Assembly: GCA_041743125.1 (NCBI GenBank)
Contig: JBGTNK010000025.1
Span: forward strand, 25,235 to 89,234
Source of the DNA: Terrimonas_B sp041743125
Lineage (GTDB): Bacteria; Bacteroidota; Bacteroidia; Chitinophagales; Chitinophagaceae
DNA length: 64,000 bases
Direction of reading: 5' to 3'
Made by a program: the position numbers and the translations under genes. Below, piece after piece: positions 27,159 to 37,300 of this stretch (positions within the stretch are counted from its first letter, which is position 1; the number at the start of each line of letters is the position of its first letter). The notes beneath the pieces are model-generated. The model did not search any database. It was not told the origin of the DNA and saw nothing but the letters and a program-made list of their open reading frames with translations.

Positions 27159-29189
27159 ATGAGACAAAAGCCCGGAATCTTACTCCTCTTCATTTTTCTT
27201 TGCCTTCAGATAAATACAGCGTTGGGCCAGGCTTGCTCCACATTGGGTCAAACACCTGCCACCGCTTTTCCTGTTTGCGGTACTACCAAATTTGACCAGG
27301 ATAATGTACCACTCTGCAGTACCAACAGCCTCTTTGTTCCGGGTTGCTCAGGAAATGGGAATGCCAACTATGAAAACAGGAACCCTTTCTGGTATAAATT
27401 CACCTGCTATGTCCCGGGAACTCTTGGATTTGTGATTACACCAAAAGATCCTGCTGACGATTATGACTGGCAACTTTATGATGTAACCGGGCTGGATCCG
27501 CAAGAGGTTTTCACCAACCGGAATATCATCGTTTCCGGCAACTGGGCTGGCAATCCCGGGCCAACGGGTACATCAGCTACCGGAGTTAATTTTATTCAAT
27601 GTGCATCGGCCTACAACGGAACGGAATCCCGTTTTGCAAAAATGCCTGAATTGATCGCAGGCCATGAATACATTTTACTGGTCAGTCATTTTACCAATTC
27701 ACAAAGCGGCTATTCCCTGTCATTTGCCGGAGGAACAGCAATCATTACCGATCCGGCTGAGCCTCATCTTCAAAAAGCGTCGCCCGCCTGCGACGGATCA
27801 AAGATTACGCTAAAACTGAATAAAAAAATGAGATGCAGTAGTTTGAGTTCAACGGGCAGTGAGTTTAGTCTCTCGCCAGCTCTTACTACTATCGTTTCCG
27901 CAGTTGCAGCTAATTGTTCCTCATCATTTGACTTTGATGAACTGACGCTTATTCTGGCATCACCATTACCCTCGGCAAATTATCAACTCATAATAAATAA
28001 GGGAAGTGATAACAATTCTTTGCTTGACAATTGTGAAAGAGCAATACCCGATGCTGAGCAAACCAGTTTTGCATATACTATTCCACGGCCCATACCTATT
28101 GACAGCGTCGGCAAAACGGGATGTGCTCCCAATGCTATAAAATTATATTTCAGCAAGAAAATTGATTGCAGTTCCATTGCCGCAAACGGCAGTAATTTTT
28201 TGATTAGCGGCCCAACTCCTGTTAATGTAATATCTGCGGCAGGTGATTGCTCTAACGGTTTAAGCAATATTATTACTGTAATTTTTCAAAACCCTGTTTA
28301 TACAAAAGGTCTTTATACAGTTACTCCAAAATTAAGCGTTAACGGAGGTGCAGTTATTGATGAATGTGGTAAGATTATACAACCTTTGCCTGTTACGTTT
28401 ACTACCAGCGATACCGTCTCGGCCAGGTTCAATTATAGCAATAAATTAGGCTGCCGGTTTGACACCCTGGCCTTTTCACATAATGGTGCTCATGATGTAA
28501 ATAAATGGGACTGGACCTTTAACAACAACATTACTCATCATACACCTTCTCATTCTATTATTTTTCCTGCAAGCAGCACCAATATTGTACAATTAAAAGT
28601 GACCAACGATGTTTGCAGTGACTCTGTATCCAATTCTATTGTTTTAGACAATGAGGTAAAAGTTGATTTTAAGATGCCTGATTTTATATGTCCGGAGGAT
28701 CTTTTTATGGCTGAAAATACCAGTACAGGACTAATTGATTCCTGGAGATGGAACTATGATATTCTCCATTCCAGCCGGTTAAAAACTCCTGCTCCATTTA
28801 CATTCCCGGCCAACAATATTGAGTCTGCCTACATGATCAAACTGGTAGCTACAAATAACACATTTGGGTGCAGCGATAGCATTAGTAAAAGATTAATGGT
28901 ATTTGATAATTGCTTTATAGCAGTACCTACTGCATTTACACCCAATGGTGACGGGTTAAACGATTATTTATTCCCCAACAATGCATTAAAAGCCGAAAAC
29001 CTGGAATTTAAAGTTTTCAACCGCTGGGGCCAGCAGGTTTTTTCAACCCGTAGCTGGCAGGATAAATGGAATGGAAACTTTAAAGGCATTCAGCAAAACT
29101 CGGGGGTGTTTGTATGGTTCCTGAGTTATACACTCCGCGGTACAGATAAACAAATTTTTCGAAAAGGAACCACTATGCTTATTCGTTAG
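27159..29189 (+). CDS. Secreted protein with type B (gliding-motility) C-terminal sorting domain
   Basis: 676 residues from the ATG at 27159, where a normal signal peptide begins (MRQKPGILLLFIFLC, cleaved near ALGQA); an in-frame TTG eight codons earlier is less likely. The N-terminal half resembles extracellular adhesin-like modules (about 20-250), followed by Ig-like/SbsA-like segments and PKD-like repeats (about 425-590). The last roughly 85 residues form the CHU_C type IX type B signal: the VPTAFTPNGDGLNDYLFP stretch, then FNRWGQQVF and a final GTTMLIR. It should be exported across the outer membrane by SprA, whose gene starts less than 1 kb downstream. The substrate or ligand is unknown. 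Confidence 0.9.
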   Translation: MRQKPGILLLFIFLCLQINTALGQACSTLGQTPATAFPVCGTTKFDQDNVPLCSTNSLFVPGCSGNGNANYENRNPFWYKFTCYVPGTLGFVITPKDPADDYDWQLYDVTGLDPQEVFTNRNIIVSGNWAGNPGPTGTSATGVNFIQCASAYNGTESRFAKMPELIAGHEYILLVSHFTNSQSGYSLSFAGGTAIITDPAEPHLQKASPACDGSKITLKLNKKMRCSSLSSTGSEFSLSPALTTIVSAVAANCSSSFDFDELTLILASPLPSANYQLIINKGSDNNSLLDNCERAIPDAEQTSFAYTIPRPIPIDSVGKTGCAPNAIKLYFSKKIDCSSIAANGSNFLISGPTPVNVISAAGDCSNGLSNIITVIFQNPVYTKGLYTVTPKLSVNGGAVIDECGKIIQPLPVTFTTSDTVSARFNYSNKLGCRFDTLAFSHNGAHDVNKWDWTFNNNITHHTPSHSIIFPASSTNIVQLKVTNDVCSDSVSNSIVLDNEVKVDFKMPDFICPEDLFMAENTSTGLIDSWRWNYDILHSSRLKTPAPFTFPANNIESAYMIKLVATNNTFGCSDSISKRLMVFDNCFIAVPTAFTPNGDGLNDYLFPNNALKAENLEFKVFNRWGQQVFSTRSWQDKWNGNFKGIQQNSGVFVWFLSYTLRGTDKQIFRKGTTMLIR

Positions 29190-29324
29190 GTGCCTCCCAA
29201 CCTGATCACTTTAAAAAGAAAGCCTCCTGCTTTTTAAAAAAAAACTTACCGTTTTTAAAAGGGAAGTTTGACTATTAATCATTTTCAAATTCCCGCTTTT
29301 GCGATTTCTCCTATTTTCGCAGCT

Positions 29325-29906
29325 ATGATAGCATATCTGAAAGGTGATTTTGTAAATAAAACCCCGGCCGCAGTGCAGCTTGATGTCAACGGGATCGGTT
29401 ATGATGTACAGATTACGCTCAATACATATAGCCGGATACAACATTTAGAAAAAGGACTATTACATACTATATTGATCATCCGGGAAGATGCACATATACT
29501 TTACGGTTTTTTTGAGGTGGCAGAAAAAGAGATGTTTTTGCAATTGACAAGCGTTTCTGGCATTGGCGCTTCAACCGCCCGGGTCATGCTTTCATATATG
29601 AAACCAGATGAGCTGGCAAGTGCCATTATACTTTCCGACATCAGGACCCTGGAGAGTATTAAAGGAATAGGCAAGAAAACGGCGGAAAGAATGGTGCTGG
29701 AGCTAAAGGATAAACTGGTAAAACACCCCATCGAATCAAATATTTCCCCATTGAGAAGCAATACATTGCAACAAGATGCGTTAAATGCACTGACAGCTTT
29801 GGGCATCAACCGGTCGGCTGCTGAACAGGCTGTAAAAAAGGTGCTGGCTTCGGAGCCGGGTTTGCCCGTTGAAGAGTTGATCAAAAAATCACTGCGTAGC
29901 CTCTAA
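29325..29906 (+). CDS. ruvA: Holliday junction branch-migration protein RuvA
   Basis: 193 residues from the ATG at 29325 (MIAYLKGDFV), the family's usual N-terminus; an open frame extends 19 codons upstream from a TTG and is rejected. Domain I (OB fold, 1-62) includes DVNGIGYDVQ; domain II has two HhH motifs, SGIGASTARV and KGIGKKTAERMVLELK; domain III (about 145-193) binds RuvB. A TATTTTCG element ends 5 nt before the ATG. It is 38 bp upstream of sprA, a neighbourhood seen in other Bacteroidota. Confidence 0.97.
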   Translation: MIAYLKGDFVNKTPAAVQLDVNGIGYDVQITLNTYSRIQHLEKGLLHTILIIREDAHILYGFFEVAEKEMFLQLTSVSGIGASTARVMLSYMKPDELASAIILSDIRTLESIKGIGKKTAERMVLELKDKLVKHPIESNISPLRSNTLQQDALNALTALGINRSAAEQAVKKVLASEPGLPVEELIKKSLRSL

Positions 29907-29944
29907 CGAACAATTATTACTGGACTAATTGATTCTGAGAATAC

Positions 29945-32900
29945 TTGGACAAAAATTCTGCTCATATTTTACGTGTGATGGTATCATTTTTTACCATCTT
30001 ATTGGCCTTTACAGTTCAATCTAACGCCCGTTTCTATCAGAATCCGACAACAACCCAGGTTGATACTTCCAAAATTGATACGCTTCGTTTCCCGATTACT
30101 GACCGATATGGTGATCCTTTTACCAACCCTAACCGAAATACATTTGATTTCAGTGATACCGCTTTCATCAAGCGCAATGTTGAATATGACCCGATTACCG
30201 GTCAATATTTTGTGATAGAAAAAATTGGAGGCAAAAATTACCGAACCCCTGTCACCTTTACCCGGGACGAATTTCTTCGACTGCAAGGGAAAAAAGATGA
30301 AAACGCCTATTTCAGAAAGAGGGCCGATATGCTTGTTGATATGAACCGCCGGCTCTTCAAGCCAAAATTCAATTCAAATAAAGGATGGTTCAACCGGATA
30401 GTTGGCGTTGGCAAGGTTGATATAAAACCCTCCGGGTATGTGGATCTGCTGGCAGGTTACCAGGGACAGAATATAAAGAATCCAACTTTGCCTGAAAGGG
30501 CCAGGAAAAACGGGGGACTGGATTTTAATATGAATGCGCAGCTACAGGTTGATGCCAATATAGGAGATAAATTAAAACTTCCAATAAATTATAACACCTT
30601 AGCCAATTTTGAATTCGAGAATCAATTGAATTTAAATTACCAGGGTAAGGATGACGAGATCATAAAACAGTTTCAGCTTGGGAATGTTAATTTCACTTCC
30701 AAAGGAACTTTGATACCCGGAGCTCAATCCTTATTTGGTATAAAGACACAACTTCAATTTGGAAAATTATTTGTCACCGGGGTATTGGCTAATCAAAGGG
30801 CCCAGCGCCAATCACTGGATATGCAAGGGGGATCGGCTTCGCAAATATTTTCATTAAAAGCAGACGAATATGAAGAGAACAGGCACTTTTTATTAGCTCA
30901 ATATTTCCGCAATAATTACAATAAGGCAATGAGTCAATTGCCGGTTGTTAATTCAGTTGTACAAATATTGCGGATGGAAGTATGGGTAACAAACAGAGTG
31001 GGAGCCACCACGGATACAAGAGATATTGTTGCCCTTATGGATTTGGGTGAAGGGGATCCTTTTATAGGCCCTCCCGGTAATCCCAATACTTTGCCTGATA
31101 ACGGAGCCAATAGCCTGTACCGGAATATACTTTCCAATCCAAACAGCCGCAACTCATCGCTGGTGCAGGGCTCACTTACCGGCATGGGACTTAAGCCCGT
31201 TCAGGATTTTGAAAAAACTTTCGCCCGCAAATTATTGCCTTCCGATTATTATTATAATCCCCAAATAGGATTTCTATCTCTCACCCAGCCTTTACAGCCG
31301 GATGAAGTATTGGGCGTGGCTTTTCAATATACGTACAATGGCCGTGTATTCCAGGTGGGTGAATTTTCACAAGATGTTCCTCCTGATACATCGGGTTCTA
31401 CCCAGCGAGTTTTATTTCTGAAATTATTAAAAGCCACATCGCAGCGTACCAACCTGCCTATATGGGACCTGATGATGAAGAATGTGTATTCTGTAGGATA
31501 TGGCCAGCTGGAAAGGAATGATTTCAAACTTGACCTGATCTATGAGGAACCCAGCCTGGGAGAAAAAAGATATTTACCTCCGGATGATGTTTTGCCTCAG
31601 TACCAGGGCCAGCCTATACTTTCATTGGTCAATTTGGATCGGTTAAATAACCAAAATGATCCGCAACCGGATGGCGTATTTGACTTTATTGAAGGGTTTA
31701 CAATTTTGTCCTCAATGAGCCGGATCGTTTTTCCGGTTTTGGAACCTTTTGGTCACGACCTGGATTATGTGTACAGTTCCCAGGCTTTGCGTGAAAAATA
31801 TCTCTATTATCCATTATATGATACTATAAAGGCGATTGCTCAAACCTTTGCAAACCTTAATCGCTTTGAAATTAACGGACGTTCCAAATCAACCTCATCC
31901 GGAGGTGATTACCAGCTTGGATTCAATATCCCCCGTGGTTCAGTTACAGTTACGTCAGGAGGGCAGGCGCTGCAGGAAAATATTGACTATGAGATCAATT
32001 ATGATCTGGGAACCTTACGGGTAATCAACCAGGCCATTATCAACTCGGGTGTACCTGTAAATATTCAATATGAAAACCAGGCAGCCTTTGGCATACAACA
32101 ACGAAATTATATGGGGCTTCGCCTGGATTATTTTGCCAATAAAAAACTAACTCTTGGAGGAACAATAGCCCGGCTGGGAGAAAGACCCTTTTTTGTAAAA
32201 CAAGGATATGGAGATGATCCAATAAGGAATACCATGTACGGACTGGATGCCGATTACCGAAGTGATTGGCCCCGGCTGACCAAGTGGATAAATAAATTGC
32301 CTTTCTATAATTCGCAGGAGGTTTCATCTATTACTGCTTATGCGGAAGCAGCCATGCTTCAACCCGGCCATGCCCCTCAAATTGGAAAGGGGAATGCGGG
32401 CCTGGTATATATTGATGATTTTGAGGGCACCCGCTCAGGCATTGACCTTCGTTTTCCATTGATCAGCTGGAATCTTTCTTCTGTACCCCAGGGAAATGGA
32501 TTATTTCCCGAATCATCATTAGACAATAACCTGGCAAGCGGATATAATCGGAGTAAAATAGCCTGGTATAATATAGAGCCTGTCTTACAGGAAAGAGGAA
32601 ATAATAACAATCCTTATCAAAATAATCCGGCTGAATTATCAAAACCCGAAACCAGGCAGGTATTGCAAAGAGAAATATTTCCTCAACGCACTACCGATTT
32701 TGGCCAGGGGTTATTAACCACATTTGACCTGGCTTATTACCCTAAAGAAAAGGGTCCTTATAATTTTGAAAACAGAAGTGGAAGGATCAATCCGGATGGA
32801 AGTTTGGCTAATCCGAAACAAGCCTGGGGAGGTCTTATGCGTAATATCGATCAAACGGATTTTGAAACCAGCAATATTGAGTATATCGAATTCTGGATGC

Positions 32901-35900
32901 AGGACCCCTATGTAATTAATCAGGCTAGTACAGGAGGTCAATTATATTTTAACCTGGGAACTATTTCCGAAGATGTTTTAAAAGATGGTAAGCGTCAGTA
33001 TGAGAACGGCCTACCCACCCCTACCAATAATGCACAGGTAGATAACAATACGGTTTGGGGTAAGGTTCCTTCTAATCCGTTACAGGTTACAAATGCTTTT
33101 AGCAATGAACCAAGCGACCGGCAATTCCAGGACGTAGGTTTTGATGGGCTGACGGATGAAGAAGAAAAAATTAAATTTAGTCCATACCTGGCCAGTTTGC
33201 CTCCCGCGGCACAGGCAAAAGCACAGGCAGACCCCTCTGCAGATAATTTCAAACCCTACCGTGATCCGTCCTATGATGTAGCCGGAGTTGGAATACTAAG
33301 AAGGTATAAAGACATTAATAATCCGCATGGCAACTCACCGGTATCAGATAACAAAAGCCAGTTTGTAAATGCATTTACACAATATCCGGACGCGGAAGAG
33401 CTCAACCGTGATAATACATTAAGTGAATCCGAAGAATATTTTCAATATAAAGTGGACATTAAGCCCAATATGCTGGTGGGCACAAATTTTATTACTGACA
33501 AAAGAGTTGTCAATATCAATCTCCCCGATAATTCAAGCCGTGCTGAAACCTGGTACCTGTTCCGGATTCCTGTTTCAGATTATGAAAGTAAAGTCGGTAA
33601 TATTCCGGATTTCAAATCAGTGAGGTTTATCCGAATGTTTGCAACTGGATTTGAAGACCAGGTGGTGATGCGCTTTGGAAAACTTGAACTGGTAAGAAAT
33701 CAATGGCGAAATTTTCAATATGTAATTGATACCACCGGCCAGTACAAAAACCTGCCGGCCAATGACCCGGTTGAATTTAATACACTGGCGGTTAATTTGG
33801 AAGAAAATGATCAACGCCAGCCGGTACGATATGTAAGTCCGCCGGGCATTGACAGACAACAGCAGTTAAGTAATAATAATGTCCAGTTATTTCTGAATGA
33901 GCAGGCACTGAGCGTTCAGCTTTGTGATCTGCCAAACATGCAATCCAGAGGGGTTTTTAAAACGATCAACCTCGACATGCGCCAGTATGGTAAAATGAGA
34001 ATGTTTATACATGCGGAAGGAACAGGAAGTGATGCAGCAATTGCCGACAATTCATTAACGGCAATTGTTAGAATTGGAAGTGATTTCCAGGGCAACTATT
34101 ATGAAGTAAGAGTACCGTTGAAGAAGACAAACTGGGGAGAAACGGATAGCCTCCGGATCTGGCCTGAACAAAATAATCTTGACTTTGATCTACAGGAATT
34201 GAGCCGGCTAAAATCACGGCGTAATCAACAGGCAGTTCCTTCATCAGAATATTACAGCGAAACCTTAGCGGATGGAAGAAGGTATGCTGTCATTGGAAAC
34301 CCTAACCTGGGGGAGGTAAAAGGAATGCTGCTTTCAGTGGAAAATACCAACCTGCCAACGGCATGCGCTGAAGTGTGGTTTAATGAACTTCGTTTTTCTC
34401 ACCTGGATGAAAAAGGCGGCTGGGCTGCGTTGGGCCGTGTGGATTTAAAACTGGCGGACCTGGGTAGTCTTACCCTCTCCGGAACAGCGAGAAGCAGGGG
34501 CTTTGGTACCCTGGAGCAAAGAGTAAATGAAAGAAGCCGTGAAGACCTTTACACCTTTGATCTTTCTGCAAATATTGATGCCGGTAAATTATTACCAAAC
34601 GAGTTGGGCATTCAAATTCCTGTCTATGCCGGGATCAGCCGGTTAACAAGTACCCCGGAGTACGATCCTTATGACCTCGACATCAAGCTCAATGAAAAAT
34701 TAGACTACACCAATGGCAAACAGGCAAAAGATTCTATCAGGAACAATGCGCAGGATATCACAACCATTAAAACGTTGAATTTTACCAACGTCAGAAAAAA
34801 TAAAACGGATGGCAAGCAACCGAATATATGGAGTGTGACCAATTTTGATCTCAACTACTCCTTCCTGGAAACCAATCAGCACAACCCGCTTATTGAAAAT
34901 TACACCATGCGGAGAACAAGAGGTGCTTTAGGTTATAATTATGCTCCCAAACCAAAATATGTAGAACCCTTCAAGCAATTGATTAAATCAAAATCAAAAT
35001 GGCTTAGTCTTATCAAGGATATTAATTTTAATTATGTTCCTTCTCAATTATCATTCAAGGCAGATATCTTCAGACAGTTTGGCGCCACAAGACCAAGAAA
35101 TGTAGGCGGCGGACCTTATAAGATACCTGAGACCTACGATAAATATTACACCTTTGACAGGTATTACATTTTGCAATGGCCGTTAACGAGATCAATATCC
35201 CTGGATTTTACCGCTACAAATAATGCAAGGGTAGATGAACCATTCGGCCGCATTGACACAAAAGAAAAAAAGGATTCGGTTCAAAGGAATATTTTTAAAG
35301 GGGGACGTAATACTCAATATAGCCAGCAGGCTACATTAACTTATAATGTGCCTATGCAAAAAATTCCACTGCTCGACTGGACAACGTTAAGAGCTTCCTA
35401 CAGCACTCAATACAACTGGCTGGCTTCGTCTTTGCTGGCCAGAGATCTTGGAAATACCCTGTCTAATTCCCAAACCAGAACAGTAAACGGAGAATTAAAC
35501 TTTGAACAACTATATAACAAATCAAGATTTCTCCGTGCAGTTAATTCAGCGCCTGCAGGCAATAAAAAAAATAAAGACAGTTCACGGGTAAATGAACCTA
35601 AAAAAGTAAATGATAAACAAAAAATAAAAACATCAGTTGATATCCCTGATTCAATAAGGGCAAAAATGACTCCGAAGGAATTGAAAAAAGCAAGGAAAGA
35701 GGCTCGGCGGAAAGACAAAGAAGAAAGAAGAAAATTAAAACAACAAAGAAAAAGTGAACCGCTGGAAATTGGTGGCCTGGCAAGGTTAGCCGGTGGAATT
35801 GCTACATCAGTAAAAAGAGTAGGTATACAATACAATGAAGATATGGGCACTATCCTGCCCGGATATATGGATAGTACAAATGTGCTGGGAGCAAATGTAA

Positions 35901-37207
35901 AAAATGGCAACCCTGGCTTTAACTATATTTTCGGATACCAACCGGACACCAGCTGGATCAATCGTTTTGGCGCCAGGGGATTGTTATCTATGGATACCTT
36001 GGTATCCGCTATGATACAACAGCGGTATAACCAGCGGTTAAATGTTACAGCCCAGGTCAGCCCGTTCCGCGATCTCAATATTGATATCAATATTGACAAG
36101 TCATTCAGCAAGCAATACTCTGAACTATATAAGGACACCAGTAAGTTTGATAATGTAGGATTGACAAGACTAAACCCATATGCCATGGGAAGTTTCAGCA
36201 TCAGCTACATTTCCTATCAAACCATGTTTACCAAATTTGATCCCAATATTATATCGGCCACCTTTAAAGAATTTGAATCAAACAGGGTACTGCTATCTCA
36301 AAAATTAAAAGGATTAAATCCTTATGCCAATTCAAATGCGGTAGATCCAGATGGATATGTTCAAGGCTATGGCCGCTATGCACAGGATGTGGTAATACCC
36401 GCTTTCCTGGCTGCCTACACCAATAAGGATCCCGGGTCTGTTAAGCTATTTAAAAATAGTAATCCGGGTATACGTTCCAATCCCTTTGGAGGATTAATTC
36501 CACGACCAAACTGGACTGTTAGTTATAATGGCCTGTCCCGGATACCAGGCATTGACAAAATATTTTCCAATGTCAATATCAAACATGGATACCACAGCAC
36601 ACTAAGTATGAATAGTTTTAATACAGCGCTGTTATACCAGGATCCTTTCCGGGTTAGTTATCCATTTTTCCGGGATACACTTACCGGAAACTATATTCCA
36701 TTTTTCCTGGTACCCAATATTACAATACAGGAAAGCTTTGATCCTCTTATTGAAGTTGATATGACCTTTACTAATCAACTATCAATAAGAGCAGAATTTA
36801 GGAAAACCCGGTCACTAAGTTTAAGCCTGATTGATTACCAGCTGGCAGAAAATCGCTCAACAGAAACTACAGTTGGTTTTAACTGGCGAAAAAAAGGGTT
36901 ACCCTTTTTCAAGAATGTTACCATCGGCAAAAAAGGATTAAAACTGGACAATGATGTTACTTTCCGGTTTGATTTCAGTATTCGTGATGACGCCACTGCA
37001 AACAGTAAACTTGACCAGGGAACTTCGTTTGGCACATCGGGTCAGAAGGTAATTCGCATAGCTCCTTCTATTGATTATATTCTAAATAACCGGGTAAGCC
37101 TGAAATTATATTTTGAACAAAACCGTAACATACCCAAGATCAGTAATGCATTTCCTATTACCAATACCAGGGGTGGTCTACAGGTACGCATATCGCTGGC
37201 ACAGTAA
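29945..37207 (+). CDS. sprA: SprA/Sov, outer-membrane translocon of the type IX secretion system
   Basis: 2420 residues, close to the size of Flavobacterium SprA, which forms the single-polypeptide 36-strand barrel that exports type IX cargo. The N-terminal region carries the SprA domain features (RFPITDRYGDPF, the RKRADMLVDMNRRLFKPKF and VDIKPSGYVDLLAGYQGQ stretches), followed by very long barrel segments and a terminal strand ending VRISLAQ. The start is uncertain: TTG at 29945 gives a signal peptide with Asp/Lys/Arg in its n-region, whereas GTG 29975 or ATG 29978 start right at the hydrophobic core. An unusually basic, Lys/Arg/Glu-rich stretch lies at about residues 1875-1938. Partners PorV, PlugA and PorM are not in the window. 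Confidence 0.96.
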   Translation: MDKNSAHILRVMVSFFTILLAFTVQSNARFYQNPTTTQVDTSKIDTLRFPITDRYGDPFTNPNRNTFDFSDTAFIKRNVEYDPITGQYFVIEKIGGKNYRTPVTFTRDEFLRLQGKKDENAYFRKRADMLVDMNRRLFKPKFNSNKGWFNRIVGVGKVDIKPSGYVDLLAGYQGQNIKNPTLPERARKNGGLDFNMNAQLQVDANIGDKLKLPINYNTLANFEFENQLNLNYQGKDDEIIKQFQLGNVNFTSKGTLIPGAQSLFGIKTQLQFGKLFVTGVLANQRAQRQSLDMQGGSASQIFSLKADEYEENRHFLLAQYFRNNYNKAMSQLPVVNSVVQILRMEVWVTNRVGATTDTRDIVALMDLGEGDPFIGPPGNPNTLPDNGANSLYRNILSNPNSRNSSLVQGSLTGMGLKPVQDFEKTFARKLLPSDYYYNPQIGFLSLTQPLQPDEVLGVAFQYTYNGRVFQVGEFSQDVPPDTSGSTQRVLFLKLLKATSQRTNLPIWDLMMKNVYSVGYGQLERNDFKLDLIYEEPSLGEKRYLPPDDVLPQYQGQPILSLVNLDRLNNQNDPQPDGVFDFIEGFTILSSMSRIVFPVLEPFGHDLDYVYSSQALREKYLYYPLYDTIKAIAQTFANLNRFEINGRSKSTSSGGDYQLGFNIPRGSVTVTSGGQALQENIDYEINYDLGTLRVINQAIINSGVPVNIQYENQAAFGIQQRNYMGLRLDYFANKKLTLGGTIARLGERPFFVKQGYGDDPIRNTMYGLDADYRSDWPRLTKWINKLPFYNSQEVSSITAYAEAAMLQPGHAPQIGKGNAGLVYIDDFEGTRSGIDLRFPLISWNLSSVPQGNGLFPESSLDNNLASGYNRSKIAWYNIEPVLQERGNNNNPYQNNPAELSKPETRQVLQREIFPQRTTDFGQGLLTTFDLAYYPKEKGPYNFENRSGRINPDGSLANPKQAWGGLMRNIDQTDFETSNIEYIEFWMQDPYVINQASTGGQLYFNLGTISEDVLKDGKRQYENGLPTPTNNAQVDNNTVWGKVPSNPLQVTNAFSNEPSDRQFQDVGFDGLTDEEEKIKFSPYLASLPPAAQAKAQADPSADNFKPYRDPSYDVAGVGILRRYKDINNPHGNSPVSDNKSQFVNAFTQYPDAEELNRDNTLSESEEYFQYKVDIKPNMLVGTNFITDKRVVNINLPDNSSRAETWYLFRIPVSDYESKVGNIPDFKSVRFIRMFATGFEDQVVMRFGKLELVRNQWRNFQYVIDTTGQYKNLPANDPVEFNTLAVNLEENDQRQPVRYVSPPGIDRQQQLSNNNVQLFLNEQALSVQLCDLPNMQSRGVFKTINLDMRQYGKMRMFIHAEGTGSDAAIADNSLTAIVRIGSDFQGNYYEVRVPLKKTNWGETDSLRIWPEQNNLDFDLQELSRLKSRRNQQAVPSSEYYSETLADGRRYAVIGNPNLGEVKGMLLSVENTNLPTACAEVWFNELRFSHLDEKGGWAALGRVDLKLADLGSLTLSGTARSRGFGTLEQRVNERSREDLYTFDLSANIDAGKLLPNELGIQIPVYAGISRLTSTPEYDPYDLDIKLNEKLDYTNGKQAKDSIRNNAQDITTIKTLNFTNVRKNKTDGKQPNIWSVTNFDLNYSFLETNQHNPLIENYTMRRTRGALGYNYAPKPKYVEPFKQLIKSKSKWLSLIKDINFNYVPSQLSFKADIFRQFGATRPRNVGGGPYKIPETYDKYYTFDRYYILQWPLTRSISLDFTATNNARVDEPFGRIDTKEKKDSVQRNIFKGGRNTQYSQQATLTYNVPMQKIPLLDWTTLRASYSTQYNWLASSLLARDLGNTLSNSQTRTVNGELNFEQLYNKSRFLRAVNSAPAGNKKNKDSSRVNEPKKVNDKQKIKTSVDIPDSIRAKMTPKELKKARKEARRKDKEERRKLKQQRKSEPLEIGGLARLAGGIATSVKRVGIQYNEDMGTILPGYMDSTNVLGANVKNGNPGFNYIFGYQPDTSWINRFGARGLLSMDTLVSAMIQQRYNQRLNVTAQVSPFRDLNIDINIDKSFSKQYSELYKDTSKFDNVGLTRLNPYAMGSFSISYISYQTMFTKFDPNIISATFKEFESNRVLLSQKLKGLNPYANSNAVDPDGYVQGYGRYAQDVVIPAFLAAYTNKDPGSVKLFKNSNPGIRSNPFGGLIPRPNWTVSYNGLSRIPGIDKIFSNVNIKHGYHSTLSMNSFNTALLYQDPFRVSYPFFRDTLTGNYIPFFLVPNITIQESFDPLIEVDMTFTNQLSIRAEFRKTRSLSLSLIDYQLAENRSTETTVGFNWRKKGLPFFKNVTIGKKGLKLDNDVTFRFDFSIRDDATANSKLDQGTSFGTSGQKVIRIAPSIDYILNNRVSLKLYFEQNRNIPKISNAFPITNTRGGLQVRISLAQ

Positions 37208-37300
37208 ACAATTATATCTTTGATCCTGCCTCTCATTCCAATATTCTTAAACAGGATTTTCAGAAACATTCAGCCTGGTTAATATTAATTGATTCAAATA

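Noticed and set aside
35407..35910. A 167-codon frame antisense to sprA
   Set aside because: It overlaps a well-supported long gene; its Ser/Phe/Leu-rich content is what the reverse of a Lys/Arg/Glu-rich coding region gives.
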